Of a stretch of 64,000 nt of DNA, positions 18,833 to 27,107 are shown piece by piece; the first letter of the stretch is position 1; every line of letters begins with the position of its first letter. Below the pieces are notes generated by a model. That model did not search any database, was not told the origin of the DNA, and worked only from the letters and a program-made list of their open reading frames with translations. The stretch covers positions 1,711,001-1,775,000 of the forward strand of contig NZ_JAKZJU020000001.1 in assembly GCF_022809315.2 (NCBI RefSeq), given 5' to 3'. The position numbers and the translations under genes are program-made. Source of the stretch: Mesosutterella faecium (GTDB taxonomy: Bacteria; Pseudomonadota; Gammaproteobacteria; Burkholderiales; Burkholderiaceae_F).

Positions 18833-19645
18833 TTACTGCGCCTTGAGCTCGGGCCGCCCGAAGCGCATGTTTTCGAGAACCGGAAGGGCCCTGCGGGCGC
18901 GCTCGATCGCGCCGCGGCTCATCTCTGCGAAAACCAGGGCCTCTTCGGCTCCTGCCCGGGCCACCGGCACCCCGAGGGGGTCGACCACCATCGAGCAGCC
19001 GATGTTCTTCGCGGAAATCTCGGAGAGCGCCGCGACGTAGACCGTGTTCTCGAGCGCGCGGGCGCGGCCCATGATCTCCCAGTGCGACTCCTTCAGGGAG
19101 CCGCGGACCCAGGCCGCCGGCAGCAGGAGCGCATCGGCCCCGTCGAGGGCGAGCCGCCGCGCAAGCTCCGGAAAGCGCACGTCGTAGCAGGTCATGAGGC
19201 CGAACTTCCAGCCGTCGATCTCGACCAGCGGCGGCACTTCGGAGCCCGGGCAGACGTTGTCGCTCTCAAGCCCGGAAAAGGCGTCGTAGAGGTGCAGCTT
19301 TCGGTAGCAGCCGAGAAGCCTGCCCTGGTCGGCCACGATGTGGATGTTCCAGACCCTGCCGTCGGACGAGCCCGAAGGCACGTGCACGGTGCAGGACACG
19401 GCGATCGGAAGCCTGCGGGTCGCCTCAAGGATCCCGCTCACGAAGGGCCCGTCCAGGGGCTCGGCATGCTTGCGGCTCCAGGCCGAGTCGGCCGGGTTCC
19501 TCGCGATCACGCCTTCGGGGAAGACGATCAGGCGGGCTCCGGAAGCACTGGCGCGCTCCATCCAGGCGGTGCACTTGCTGAGGTTCTCCTGCGAGCTTTT
19601 CTCGACGGTGATCTGCCCCAGGGCGATTTTGAAGGTATCGGACAT
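18833..19645 (-). CDS. Carbon-nitrogen hydrolase (nitrilase superfamily amidase)
   Basis: 270 residues with the Glu-Lys-Cys triad of the nitrilase superfamily: Glu44 in VFPEG, Lys116 in YRKLHLYD and Cys153 in MTCYDVRFPE. Family members hydrolyse amides or carbamoyl groups in the cytosol. Length and motifs fit the omega-amidase/Nit branch rather than true nitrilases. Start 19645 has AAGGAG. It lies between the Pht5-like gene (24 bp away) and the ABC binding protein (68 bp away). This suggests that it processes the compound imported by the transporter, or a product of the Pht5-like protein; that link is inferred. Confidence 0.9.
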   Translation of the reverse strand: MSDTFKIALGQITVEKSSQENLSKCTAWMERASASGARLIVFPEGVIARNPADSAWSRKHAEPLDGPFVSGILEATRRLPIAVSCTVHVPSGSSDGRVWNIHIVADQGRLLGCYRKLHLYDAFSGLESDNVCPGSEVPPLVEIDGWKFGLMTCYDVRFPELARRLALDGADALLLPAAWVRGSLKESHWEIMGRARALENTVYVAALSEISAKNIGCSMVVDPLGVPVARAGAEEALVFAEMSRGAIERARRALPVLENMRFGRPELKAQ

Positions 19646-19669
19646 GGCTGCTCCTTCGGCCTGGCGCTC

Positions 19670-20632
19670 TCAGAGCGTCTTGTAGGGGAAAAGGAAATCG
19701 GCGTCGCGCAGCTCTCCGGTGAGCTTCTGCAGGTACTGCTGGCGCGCGAACTCATTGAGCATCTCGCGGTTGGGCTCGAGCCCGACCGGATCCCAGTCCT
19801 TCGGTAGCGCACGGGCCATCTCAAGCAGGCTCGCGATCAGCCAGGGCGTCGACTCGAAGTACTTGCGGCGCTTGGCAAGCCACATGTCCTGGGAGCGGCG
19901 CAGCAGCTCGGCGAGCTGCCCGGGGGCCTCGGGATGCGCGTCGACGAAATCCTTCTTCATCGCGAGGATGTGGATGCCGGGCACGAAGCCCCAGCGGCCG
20001 TACCAGGCTTTTTCCTGCTCCACGAAATCGGGCTGGAGCTGGCGCAGGCCGTAGCCCTTTTCATAGAAGCCGGCGGGCATGAAGGCCTGGAAGATGGCGT
20101 CGATTTTCCCCGCCTTGAGCAGCTCCACGAGCGGCGTCTCCTCGGGATCGTGGAACACGACCCGGTTGTCCCAGAACTCGCGGCCGCGGTTCATGTCGAT
20201 CTTGTCGGCCGAAGTCATGCGTGAGAGCGTCCAGCGGATCGAGTCGACCGGCACGCCCTGCTCGATGAGCAGCGCGCGCGTCCAGGTGTTGCCGCTGTCC
20301 TGCCAGCCCGAAAGTCCGATTCGCTTCCCCTCGAGCTGCTTCAGCGTGGTAAGCGGCGAGTCCTCGAGCGTGAGAATGCAGCGGTTGCGGAAGCCGCGCA
20401 TGATGAAAAAGGGAATGCCGATCAGATTGCGGTCATTGCCGGTGTTCCGTCGCATGGCATAGCGCGACAGGCTCATCTCGGCCGCCTCGCAGTCCGGGTC
20501 TTCCGCGACGTTGTCAATCAGAGACATGACGCGCGTGAGCTCCAGGTCGATCTGGTCGGACTTCACGTCCTTCAGAAGAATCGGAGTCCAGAAATCCCAG
20601 TCGCGGGTTTTCATGCGAATCTTTAAAGCCAT
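19670..20632 (-). CDS. Pht5-like / NMT1-fold protein (4,5-dihydroxyphthalate decarboxylase family), cytosolic
   Basis: 320 residues without a signal peptide. The fold pattern is that of a type 2 periplasmic-binding protein in the Pht5 branch: CEAAEMSLSRYAMRRNTG, IPFFIMRGFRNRCILTL, TTLKQLEGKRIGLSGWQDSGNTWTRALLIEQGVPVDSIRW. Known members include 4,5-dihydroxyphthalate decarboxylase and uncharacterised NMT1-like proteins. The lack of an export signal suggests an enzyme rather than a transporter subunit. It is the first gene of a five-gene leftward run with the amidase and ABC importer. The start has GGAGATAGG upstream. The aromatic-acid activity is a family label only; nothing nearby supports phthalate catabolism. 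Confidence 0.72.
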   Translation of the reverse strand: MALKIRMKTRDWDFWTPILLKDVKSDQIDLELTRVMSLIDNVAEDPDCEAAEMSLSRYAMRRNTGNDRNLIGIPFFIMRGFRNRCILTLEDSPLTTLKQLEGKRIGLSGWQDSGNTWTRALLIEQGVPVDSIRWTLSRMTSADKIDMNRGREFWDNRVVFHDPEETPLVELLKAGKIDAIFQAFMPAGFYEKGYGLRQLQPDFVEQEKAWYGRWGFVPGIHILAMKKDFVDAHPEAPGQLAELLRRSQDMWLAKRRKYFESTPWLIASLLEMARALPKDWDPVGLEPNREMLNEFARQQYLQKLTGELRDADFLFPYKTL

Positions 20633-21031
20633 TGCCTATCTCCAGTGATTATTCTGTCCAGACATGCATAAAGCATGCCAGGAGCTTCCCGCTTCTGCCG
20701 GCGGTCTTTGCGAGGCCTGCGGCTGCGCCCACAGCGCAGAAGGCGGGCAGAGAGCCAGGGCTTCACAGTATTTTTACGGTAAAAGTTACCGCTTTAAATT
20801 GTTCCTTTCAGCCATTATGCACCCTGGGCGGCGCATGGAGCGCCCCAAACCGGCTCTTCTAGGCTGTTTGCCCATTCCCCTCTTCTTGGGATGCTGCGCA
20901 CCAATACCGGCTGCCGGCCGCCCGCATGCGTCAAACGAGTGCAGAAAAAGCAGCACCTGCCCGTTTATGGTGCACGCATCTTCCTTTTCCCGTTTTTTAA
21001 GCCTGCGCCCCGGGAGGCCCCGCGCCGCTCC
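20633..21031. other. Divergent intergenic region, Pht5-like operon / htpG
   Basis: No supported gene. The one notable element is a small dyad, CGGTAA (20777-20782) with TTACCG (20786-20791), in an AT-rich patch about 145 bp ahead of the Pht5-like start, where an operator or promoter is likely. Short open frames here have neither good ribosome sites nor recognisable sequence. Confidence 0.4.
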
Positions 21032-21060
21032 CTTGAAAAAACGCTCTTCCGCCCCCATGT
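21032..21060 (+). promoter_or_regulatory. Sigma-32 (heat-shock) promoter of htpG
   Basis: CTTGAAA (21032-21038), a 14-bp spacer and CCCCATGT (21053-21060) match the sigma-32 consensus CTTGAAA-N(13-15)-CCCCATNT. The start codon is 60 bp downstream. Confidence 0.88.
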
Positions 21061-21120
21061 AAACACTTATCTCATGAAGACGCTCGGGCGTCTTCCGCTT
21101 CAAAGAAAGGACATCGATTC

Positions 21121-23028
21121 ATGACTGCACAGGTTCACGGTTTTCAGACTGAAGTCACCAAGCTGCTGAAGCTGCTCGCCAATTCGCTTTACTCCAACAA
21201 GGAAGTCTTCCTGCGGGAGCTGATCTCGAACGCCTCGGACGCCGTCGACAAGCTGCGCTTTCTTTCCATCACGCACCCGGAGCTCACAAAGGACGACCCC
21301 AGTTTCTGGATCCGGGTCCGGGCCGATGAAAAGGCAGGCACTCTCACGATCTCCGACAACGGCATCGGCATGACGCTTGCCGAAGCGAACGAGCATCTCG
21401 GGACGATCGCGAAGTCGGGCACCGAGGAGTTCTTCAAGAATCTTTCGAAGGACCAGGCCAAGGCCTCGCAGCTCATCGGCCAGTTCGGCGTGGGCTTCTA
21501 CAGCGCCTTCATCGTGGCCGACCGCGTCACGGTGCTCTCGCGTGCGGCTGGCTCAAAGCCCGAAGAGGGCGTGCGCTGGAGCTCGGACGGCAGCGGCACC
21601 TATGAGTCCGAGAACATCACCCGCGAGCAGCGCGGCACCGACGTCGTGCTGCACCTGAAGGACTCGGAAAAGGAGTTCCTGAACGAATGGACGCTGCGCG
21701 AGACGATCACGCGCTACTCCGACCACATCTCCACGCCGGTGCTGCTCTGGTGCGAAAAGCACGAGCCGGCCTCGGAAAAGGACGGGGAAAAGAAGGAAGA
21801 CAAGCCCGTCTGGGGCTGGGAGCAGGTGAACGATGCGAAGGCGCTCTGGACCCTCGCCCCCAAGGACGTGAAGGACGAGCAGTACATCGCCTTCTACAAG
21901 CATCTCACGCATGACTACGGCGATCCCCTCACCTGGGCGCACAACCGGGTCGAGGGAGACCTCGAATACATTTCTCTGCTCTACATCCCGAAGGAAGCGC
22001 CCTGGGACCTGTATTCGCGCGATGAAAAGCACGGCCTCAAGCTCTACGTCCAGCGCGTCTTCATCATGGACAACAGCGAGGAGTTCCTGCCGAACTACCT
22101 GCGCTTTGTGAAGGGCCTGGTGGACACCACGGCGCTCGACCTCAACGTCTCGCGCGAGCTGCTGCAAAAGAGCCCCGTCACGAGGAAGCTGAAGCGCGCC
22201 CTCACGAAGCGGGCCCTGTCGATGATTGAGAAGCTCGCCGCCGACAAGGACAAGTATCAGATCTTCTGGAGCCAGTACGGCCGCGTCATGAAGGAGGGCC
22301 CGATCGAGGATCCCTCGGACCGCGAGCAGGTGATGAAGCTGCTGCGCTTCGCCTCCACGAAGTCCGGGACTGCGGCCCAGACGGTGAGCCTCGAGAACTA
22401 CATCGCCCGGATGCCTGAAAAGCAGAAGAACATCTATTACCTCACCGCGGGCAGCTACGAGGCGGCGGCCAACTCCCCGTACCTCGAGACGCTCCGGAAG
22501 AAGGGGATCGAAGTGCTGCTGCTCACCGACCGCGTCGACGAGTGGCTGATGGGCAACGTGCGCGACTTTGAAGGCCACAGCTTCGTGCCCGCCACGGCCT
22601 CTGACCTGCAGCTGGGAGACCTGGCCGACAAGGACGACCAGAAGAAGAAGGACGAGGCCGAAAAGGACAACAAGGGCGTCGTGGAGCGCCTGAAGAAGGC
22701 CCTCGAGGGGAAGGTGACCAACGTGCGGATTTCAACCCGGCTCGTGGACTCCCCCTCCTGCATCGTGGGCGAGCAGGATCAGATGCTCACGCCGCAGATG
22801 CGCCGCATGCTTGAGGCCGCGGGCCAGAGCGTTCCGGAGGAGAAGTTCACCCTCGAAATCAACCCCGAGCACCCGCTGATCCGCCAGGCCGCGGCCGAAA
22901 CCGACGAGGCTCGCTTCGGCAAATGGGCTGACTTCATCTACGGGCAGGCGCTGCTCGCCGACCAGGGGTCCCTGAAGGACCCGAGCTCGTTCGTGAAGAT
23001 CATGAACGAGCTGATTCTGAAGAAGTAA
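21121..23028 (+). CDS. htpG: Chaperone HtpG (bacterial Hsp90)
   Basis: 635 residues, typical HtpG length. The N-terminal GHKL ATPase domain has ELISNASDAVDKLRF, DNGIGMT and GQFGVGFYSAFIVAD. The middle domain contains RGVVDS-type elements (KGLVDTTALDLNVSRELLQ), and the C-terminal dimerisation domain ends in a short polar tail. A charged linker (EKHEPASEKDGEKKEDK, about 217-233) is prominent. The protein is a cytosolic ATP-driven dimeric chaperone. It has its own sigma-32 promoter and terminator, so it is a single-gene heat-shock unit. Confidence 0.98.
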   Translation: MTAQVHGFQTEVTKLLKLLANSLYSNKEVFLRELISNASDAVDKLRFLSITHPELTKDDPSFWIRVRADEKAGTLTISDNGIGMTLAEANEHLGTIAKSGTEEFFKNLSKDQAKASQLIGQFGVGFYSAFIVADRVTVLSRAAGSKPEEGVRWSSDGSGTYESENITREQRGTDVVLHLKDSEKEFLNEWTLRETITRYSDHISTPVLLWCEKHEPASEKDGEKKEDKPVWGWEQVNDAKALWTLAPKDVKDEQYIAFYKHLTHDYGDPLTWAHNRVEGDLEYISLLYIPKEAPWDLYSRDEKHGLKLYVQRVFIMDNSEEFLPNYLRFVKGLVDTTALDLNVSRELLQKSPVTRKLKRALTKRALSMIEKLAADKDKYQIFWSQYGRVMKEGPIEDPSDREQVMKLLRFASTKSGTAAQTVSLENYIARMPEKQKNIYYLTAGSYEAAANSPYLETLRKKGIEVLLLTDRVDEWLMGNVRDFEGHSFVPATASDLQLGDLADKDDQKKKDEAEKDNKGVVERLKKALEGKVTNVRISTRLVDSPSCIVGEQDQMLTPQMRRMLEAAGQSVPEEKFTLEINPEHPLIRQAAAETDEARFGKWADFIYGQALLADQGSLKDPSSFVKIMNELILKK

Positions 23029-23065
23029 CCGCCCGCCCTGAAAGGGGGCGGCCCCCGCCAAAAGC

Positions 23066-23103
23066 CGGAGCCCGGGGATTCACATCCCCGGGCTCCGTTT
23101 TTT
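23066..23103 (+). terminator. Rho-independent terminator of htpG
   Basis: A perfect 14-bp stem, CGGAGCCCGGGGAT (23066-23079) with ATCCCCGGGCTCCG (23084-23097), has a TCAC loop and six T residues. Confidence 0.93.
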
Positions 23104-23127
23104 CGTCCCTTCTATTCCAGTTCCCCG

Positions 23128-24048
23128 CTATTCGATCATCGGGGGAATATGAGTTTCGGTGCGGATGAGCAGAATCGGCACGTTGCCCTGGGCGGCCACG
23201 TGCGTGGCCACGGAGCCCATGACCGCCGACTTGAAGTTGCCGTAGCCGTGAGAGCCCATGACGATGAGGTCGAGCCGGTTCTCCTCGGCGTAGTCCGCGA
23301 TCTGGTCGGCGGGATCTCCCGTGAGGCACACTTCCTTCACCTTGAGGCCGGCGGCCTTGAAGATCGGGCGGACCGTCTTCATCGAGTCGACAAAGTCCTC
23401 GTACTGGATGAGCTTCATGTCCTTTTTCGTAAGCTTCTCGTTTGAAACCGCGGCGACGACCGAGTAGTACTCCTTGTCGAGCGTGGTGACGACATTGATC
23501 GCGTGGAACTTCGCGCCCTGTCCGAAAAGCTCGAGATGACCGACCACGTAGCGGGCCGCGGCCTGGCCGTACTCCGAACCGTCCACGGCGATCGCCACGC
23601 GGAGCGCGTCCTTGCGCGGCTCCTCCTTGCCCCTCACGATGAGAACGGGGGTGCGTGTGCGCGCGAGGACTTCCGTGGTCACCGAGCCGAGGATCAGGCC
23701 GGCGAAAGCCGAAAGGCCGCGCGAGCCCATCAGGATGAGGTCCGGCTTCTCGCGGGCGACGGCCTCGGCGATCTGCTCGGCGGGGTCCCCCACAGCCTTT
23801 TGCTCGGTGAAGTCGACGCCCTCGGCCCGCAGCACCCGGCGCGCCGGGGCAAGCGCGCGCTCGGCCTCGGCGTCGTAGTATGCCTGCTCGTCGCCCCTCA
23901 CCAGAAGCCTGCGGATGGCCGACAGGGGTTGCTGAACAGTAAGGAGGACAAGCTGCGGGTGGGCCCCGCGCAGAGAGGTGCGCGATACAAAGAACTCAAC
24001 GGCGTTGGTGCTGCAGGCGCTGCCGTCGGTGGGAAGGAGAATTTTCAT
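23128..24048 (-). CDS. Tandem-domain universal stress protein (UspA family)
   Basis: 306 residues with two UspA domains (about 1-143 and 150-306). Each starts with the beta-1 motif (KILLPTDGS; LRVAIAVDGSEYG) and ends with the ATP-binding G-2x-G-9x-G-S/T loop (GSRGLSAFAGLILGSVT and GSHGYGNFKSAVMGSVA), so both should bind ATP. These cytosolic proteins support survival under stress. No strong ribosome site is visible. The coding region is intact, but the first 76 bases and 87 bp of upstream DNA are repeated on the far side of an IS1634-type insertion. The native promoter may therefore now sit 2.2 kb away. Confidence 0.92.
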   Translation of the reverse strand: MKILLPTDGSACSTNAVEFFVSRTSLRGAHPQLVLLTVQQPLSAIRRLLVRGDEQAYYDAEAERALAPARRVLRAEGVDFTEQKAVGDPAEQIAEAVAREKPDLILMGSRGLSAFAGLILGSVTTEVLARTRTPVLIVRGKEEPRKDALRVAIAVDGSEYGQAAARYVVGHLELFGQGAKFHAINVVTTLDKEYYSVVAAVSNEKLTKKDMKLIQYEDFVDSMKTVRPIFKAAGLKVKEVCLTGDPADQIADYAEENRLDLIVMGSHGYGNFKSAVMGSVATHVAAQGNVPILLIRTETHIPPMIE

Positions 24049-24135
24049 ATCAGCTTCTTAAGGGAAACTCAAAGCCGCTGGCACTTTCCCGCTTCTGGAA
24101 AATAGCCGGCGGGGCGGCTCTATTTTATCTTTTTC
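23973..24135. repeat. 163-bp direct repeat, left copy (target duplication of the IS)
   Basis: Perfectly identical to 26146-26308. It comprises the first 76 coding bases of the universal stress gene and 87 bp upstream. It abuts the left end of the IS exactly. Confidence 0.95.
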
Positions 24136-24167
24136 CCGAGTTTATCAGCTTAAAAATGAATAAACCC
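24136..24167. repeat. IS left terminal inverted repeat
   Basis: Starts CCGAGTTTATCAGCTTAAAA and ends ATAAACCC. It matches the inverted right end at 12 of the first 15 positions and continues with a one-base gap. Confidence 0.8.
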
Positions 24168-24191
24168 TTGTATTGCAAGGGCTTATTCATT
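24155..24191 (-). terminator. Terminator hairpin of the transposase gene
   Basis: AATGAATAAACCCTTG (24155-24170) pairs with CAAGGGCTTATTCATT (24176-24191) over 16 bp with one mismatch. On the - strand it runs into a T tract, just past the transposase stop at 24194. Confidence 0.75.
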
Positions 24192-24193
24192 AA

Positions 24194-26005
24194 TTATTTT
24201 TCATCTCTGGTAGTACAACTTTTCGGTCGGGCAATGTCTTTGAGCCGCAGCTTCTTGCATAGTGACTGTGCCGTCTCATAGTGGCAGGGCGGCTCCAGGC
24301 TGAATGCCCTGAGGATCGAGTCAAAGCGGCCCTCCTTTGGATAAAGCCTCAGGTACAGGGGCATTTGGGGATTGCCGTCATCGAGGGCAACTTCGGCACC
24401 GCGCAGCGCCGCGTTGATTTCGTCACAGGTGATGTCCCTGATCTTCTGTTTGAGGACATGCTGCATGTACTTTTCGATCACGAGGCTGATGAAGCAACTC
24501 GCAAAATGTCCTCTGACATGACTGTCTGTCCAGACAAAGCAGGGGCGGGCTTCGAGCGTGGTCTTGCTTACCCAGAAGCAATCCTCGATGCGCCAGAGAT
24601 TGCGGTAAATCTTCATGATGTCCTGAGAGGACTTCGTCTTCAGATTCGTGCAGACGGCGTAATAGCCGGCCCACCGCCTCGCCTCTTCGATTTTCTTCAT
24701 ATCCAGTGACGGCTCGCCTTCGCCTTTCGGCACCTTGATCAAAGACCTGTATCCGCGGCTGGAGGTCAGCGATCCCCTGCTGCGCAGGGCTTTTTTCGCC
24801 TTCTCAACGGCACGGTCGATGTCGCTATTGTCCTTGTTGGCCCGGGACTGCGAATGCGAGACGATCCAGCGGACATCCAGAGAATCCACTTTCTTCGACG
24901 ACTGATACTTGCGCCCTGTGGTTTTGCTGATTTTGGTTACGAAAACCGTCTTTGACAGATCCATTGTCTTGTAGCGGCAGACAATCTCGTCGCCGTCCAT
25001 GACGGTCTCATCCCAATTTCCGTCGTCAAGGATCTGTTTGCGCAGCTCCTTCGTGCTGTTCTTAACCTTCTGCGCGAGGACAAAGTCGCAGCCGATGTCC
25101 TTGAGCCCGAGCAGGTTCTCGTTTGAATTGAGCCCCCTGTCGGCAACGACAATGAGCGTCTGCAGGTCATAAGCCGTTTTGATCCGCCTGATCATGGGGA
25201 GCATCGTGCCGAACTCTGAGGTGCTGCCGGGGAAAAGCTCGTAATCAATGGGGATGCCGAACGCATCCATCACGAGTCCGAGAACTACCTGGACCTCGTT
25301 GACCTTGTGGTCCTTGCTCAGCCCGAACTGGCGCAGCTCGCCTTCTTTCCGGCTCTCAAAGGCATATGTCGTCACGTCATAAAAGGCGGCTGAGACCGTG
25401 CGGTTCAGCCTGCTGCTGATCTCGCGGTTAAGGTGTTTGACAATCGCTTCCTTGTCCTCCGCAAGCCGGTCGAGCACCCGGTACACGACATTGTTGTCTG
25501 CGATGCCGTCGAACGGCACGATGCTTGAGCCGCGCTCCTCGAAGGCTTTTTTCTTGCTGCCCGGACTGACGATCCTTTGCGAGCACAGCAGGAACGCTGC
25601 CTTGTCGTACGAATACTCGATTTTGCGCTTGCTCTGCAGATAGCGGAACACCTGCGGCAGATTCAGATCGTCCTTCCATACCTGCCGAATGACGGCAGCG
25701 CCGAGCTTCAGCCTTGCGGCGCACGAATAGTCAGCGCCTTTTTGGGACTGCTCGAGCTTGCGGATTCTTGTCTGGGCCGAGTTGTCTAGCTCCTCCAGCC
25801 TGGCCTTCCTGACCGCCTCGTTCTCGGCTGCCACGCGGGCACGCAGGTTCTTGAGATAGTCGGGATCTTCTTGCTCAAGGACGTCGAGGTTGCCGTGATT
25901 CTCCAAGAGCCGCGACCGGGGCTTGCCGTCCGCATTGCGGTAGCTCTCGACAACGCGGACGTACTTGCGCCCCTGGGTCGTGACGATGGCAACGTGTTTG
26001 GACAT
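24194..26005 (-). CDS. IS1634-family DDE transposase
   Basis: 603 residues from the ATG at 26005, which has GGAG 7 nt upstream; an upstream ATG at 26041 is an alternative. It has the IS4/IS1634-type DDE(RNase H) catalytic residues: first Asp in FYDVTTYAFES, second Asp in VVADRGLNSNENL, and the Y-(2)R-(3)E-(6)K signature YRNLWRIEDCFWVSK near the C terminus. The N-terminal part (YVRVVESYRNADGKPRSRLLENHGN) is typical of this family. Full length and without frameshift, so it is probably active. The gene fills almost the whole element. Confidence 0.95.
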   Translation of the reverse strand: MSKHVAIVTTQGRKYVRVVESYRNADGKPRSRLLENHGNLDVLEQEDPDYLKNLRARVAAENEAVRKARLEELDNSAQTRIRKLEQSQKGADYSCAARLKLGAAVIRQVWKDDLNLPQVFRYLQSKRKIEYSYDKAAFLLCSQRIVSPGSKKKAFEERGSSIVPFDGIADNNVVYRVLDRLAEDKEAIVKHLNREISSRLNRTVSAAFYDVTTYAFESRKEGELRQFGLSKDHKVNEVQVVLGLVMDAFGIPIDYELFPGSTSEFGTMLPMIRRIKTAYDLQTLIVVADRGLNSNENLLGLKDIGCDFVLAQKVKNSTKELRKQILDDGNWDETVMDGDEIVCRYKTMDLSKTVFVTKISKTTGRKYQSSKKVDSLDVRWIVSHSQSRANKDNSDIDRAVEKAKKALRSRGSLTSSRGYRSLIKVPKGEGEPSLDMKKIEEARRWAGYYAVCTNLKTKSSQDIMKIYRNLWRIEDCFWVSKTTLEARPCFVWTDSHVRGHFASCFISLVIEKYMQHVLKQKIRDITCDEINAALRGAEVALDDGNPQMPLYLRLYPKEGRFDSILRAFSLEPPCHYETAQSLCKKLRLKDIARPKSCTTRDEK

Positions 26006-26112
26006 GGAGAGCTCCCGGTAACTGACTCTGGATACCAGCATTATACCACCAATGGACTACATTGTAACTACGTAGAGTGTAAAATTTTTGCCCCGCCGAC
26101 CCAATGCCGACG

Positions 26113-26145
26113 GGGCTTTACTCAATTTTTAGCTGAAAAAGACGG
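26113..26145. repeat. IS right terminal inverted repeat
   Basis: On the - strand it reads CCGTCTTTTTCAGCTAAAAA and continues to GTAAAGCCC, the partner of the left end. A GC-rich 11-bp hairpin lies just inside it. Confidence 0.8.
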
Positions 26146-26221
26146 GAGAGGTGCGCGATACAAAGAACTCAACGGCGTTGGTGCTGCAGGCGCTGCCGTC
26201 GGTGGGAAGGAGAATTTTCAT
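26146..26221 (-). pseudogene. Orphaned 5' fragment of the universal stress gene
   Basis: The start codon at 26221 and 25 following codons duplicate the beginning of the gene at 24048. The frame then runs into the IS end. This copy keeps the original upstream DNA beyond 26308, so the native promoter would now transcribe this stub and the IS. Confidence 0.85.
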
Positions 26222-26308
26222 ATCAGCTTCTTAAGGGAAACTCAAAGCCGCTGGCACTTTCCCGCTTCTGGAAAATAGCCGGCGGGGCGGCTCTATTTTA
26301 TCTTTTTC
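26146..26308. repeat. 163-bp direct repeat, right copy
   Basis: Identical to 23973-24135 and directly abutting the right end of the IS. Confidence 0.95.
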
Positions 26309-26366
26309 AGAGGGCTGACTCCGGGGCCCCTCGCCGCCTGCGCCGCCCGGCTCCCCAAAGCGCATA

Positions 26367-26404
26367 CAAAAACCGCCGCTGTCCCCTGAAGGACAAACGG
26401 CGGT
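26367..26404 (-). terminator. Terminator after the Ala/Lys-rich gene
   Basis: ACCGCCG (26372-26378) pairs with CGGCGGT (26398-26404), and the inner arms TGTCC/GGACA also pair. On the - strand it is followed by TTTTTG. Confidence 0.8.
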
Positions 26405-26432
26405 CTGAAGAAACCTCTGACTTAAGCAGAGA

Positions 26433-26711
26433 TTACTTGGCAGCGGCGGCAGAAGCAGCCGGAGCGGCTTCCTCAGCCATCTTGGCAGCCTTCTTGGCAG
26501 CCTTCTTCGGGGCCTTCTTGGCAGCCTTGGCCTTCGGGGCGGCCTTCTTGGTGGCCTTCTTCACAGCCTTCTTGGCAGCGGGAGCGGGAGCAGCAGCGGC
26601 CGGAGAAGCGGCAGCGTCAGCAGCAGCGGAAGCAGCGGCAGAGGGAGCCGGAGCGGCGAAAGCAGCGCCAGCGGCGAGAATGGAAGCAAGAACGAGAACC
26701 TTCTTGAACAT
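26433..26711 (-). CDS. Small exported Ala/Lys-rich (histone H1-like) protein
   Basis: 92 residues with a Sec signal peptide (MFKKVLVLASILAAGAAFAA, cleavage about 19-20). An Ala/Ser/Pro-rich stretch follows, then repeated lysine blocks of the AAKKAVKKATKKAA type (about 46-78) and an acidic/Ala tail. The mature protein is extremely basic and low in complexity. Cytosolic bacterial H1-like proteins share the lysine repeats but lack export signals, so a periplasmic or surface polycation is more likely. Function unknown. A GGAG site lies 9 nt upstream, and the gene has its own terminator. In the direction of transcription it leads toward the right copy of the IS repeat. Confidence 0.75.
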   Translation of the reverse strand: MFKKVLVLASILAAGAAFAAPAPSAAASAAADAAASPAAAAPAPAAKKAVKKATKKAAPKAKAAKKAPKKAAKKAAKMAEEAAPAASAAAAK

Positions 26712-27107
26712 TTTGAATCACTCCAAATATTTTGTAATCTGTGTGGTCTCCAGCCTCTTCTTATATTCGGGCTGTCCACGGAGCGAATATTAGGCTTGCG
26801 GCCTGACCTCAGCTTGAGAACAAACACTAAGCCCCATACCGCAAACAGGCGAGCTCCGGCAGGCGCTGCGGGCGCCGTAAAGCGCCGCCCCGAAGGGGGA
26901 ATGGACAGTCCGAAAAGGAAAAAAGTTCTCTGCGAGCTCACCTCCCCCTCGGAGGCGGCAGGCTTTGCCGCCCGGAGATAAGGCCTGCGCCGCAGCCGCC
27001 GGTCCGCTGAACGCTTCACGCAGGCCGCGCGCCACACGTAGCGGCGCCTTGCGCGGGAGCAGTCCCCGTGATAGAAAGGCTCTTCAGCACCGGGAGAAAC
27101 CAGAGTC
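26712..27107. other. Divergent intergenic region, Ala/Lys-rich gene / respiratory locus
   Basis: No gene was found. An inverted repeat, ATATTCG (26763-26769) and CGAATAT (26784-26790), lies 52-79 bp ahead of the Ala/Lys-rich start and brackets a TGGACA on the - strand, which suits a regulated promoter. A GC hairpin, GGCGGC/GCCGCC, lies at about 26953-26972. The right part, ahead of 27108, shows no clear promoter. Confidence 0.4.

Larger units (their letters stand above)
24136..26145 (-). mobile_element. Insertion sequence of the IS1634 family, 2,010 bp
   Basis: The element lies exactly between two identical 163-bp direct repeats. Its ends form imperfect inverted repeats beginning CCG (left CCGAGTTTATCAGCT, right CCGTCTTTTTCAGCT, then similar AT-rich tails). 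It carries one long transposase gene, a terminator hairpin inside the left end, and an 11-bp GC hairpin inside the right end that may block transcription entering from outside. Long, variable target duplications are known for the related elements IS1634 and IS1549, so the 163-bp repeats fit this family. The intact reading frame and perfect repeats suggest recent insertion. Confidence 0.93.

Noticed and set aside
20633..20862. Short open frame with ATG at 20632
   Set aside because: No ribosome site, no recognisable sequence, and it overlaps the regulatory region of the divergent gene.
23503..24105. Open frame on + whose C terminus equals that of another frame at 25871-26278
   Set aside because: The shared C terminus only reflects the 163-bp target duplication; both frames are antisense to real genes.
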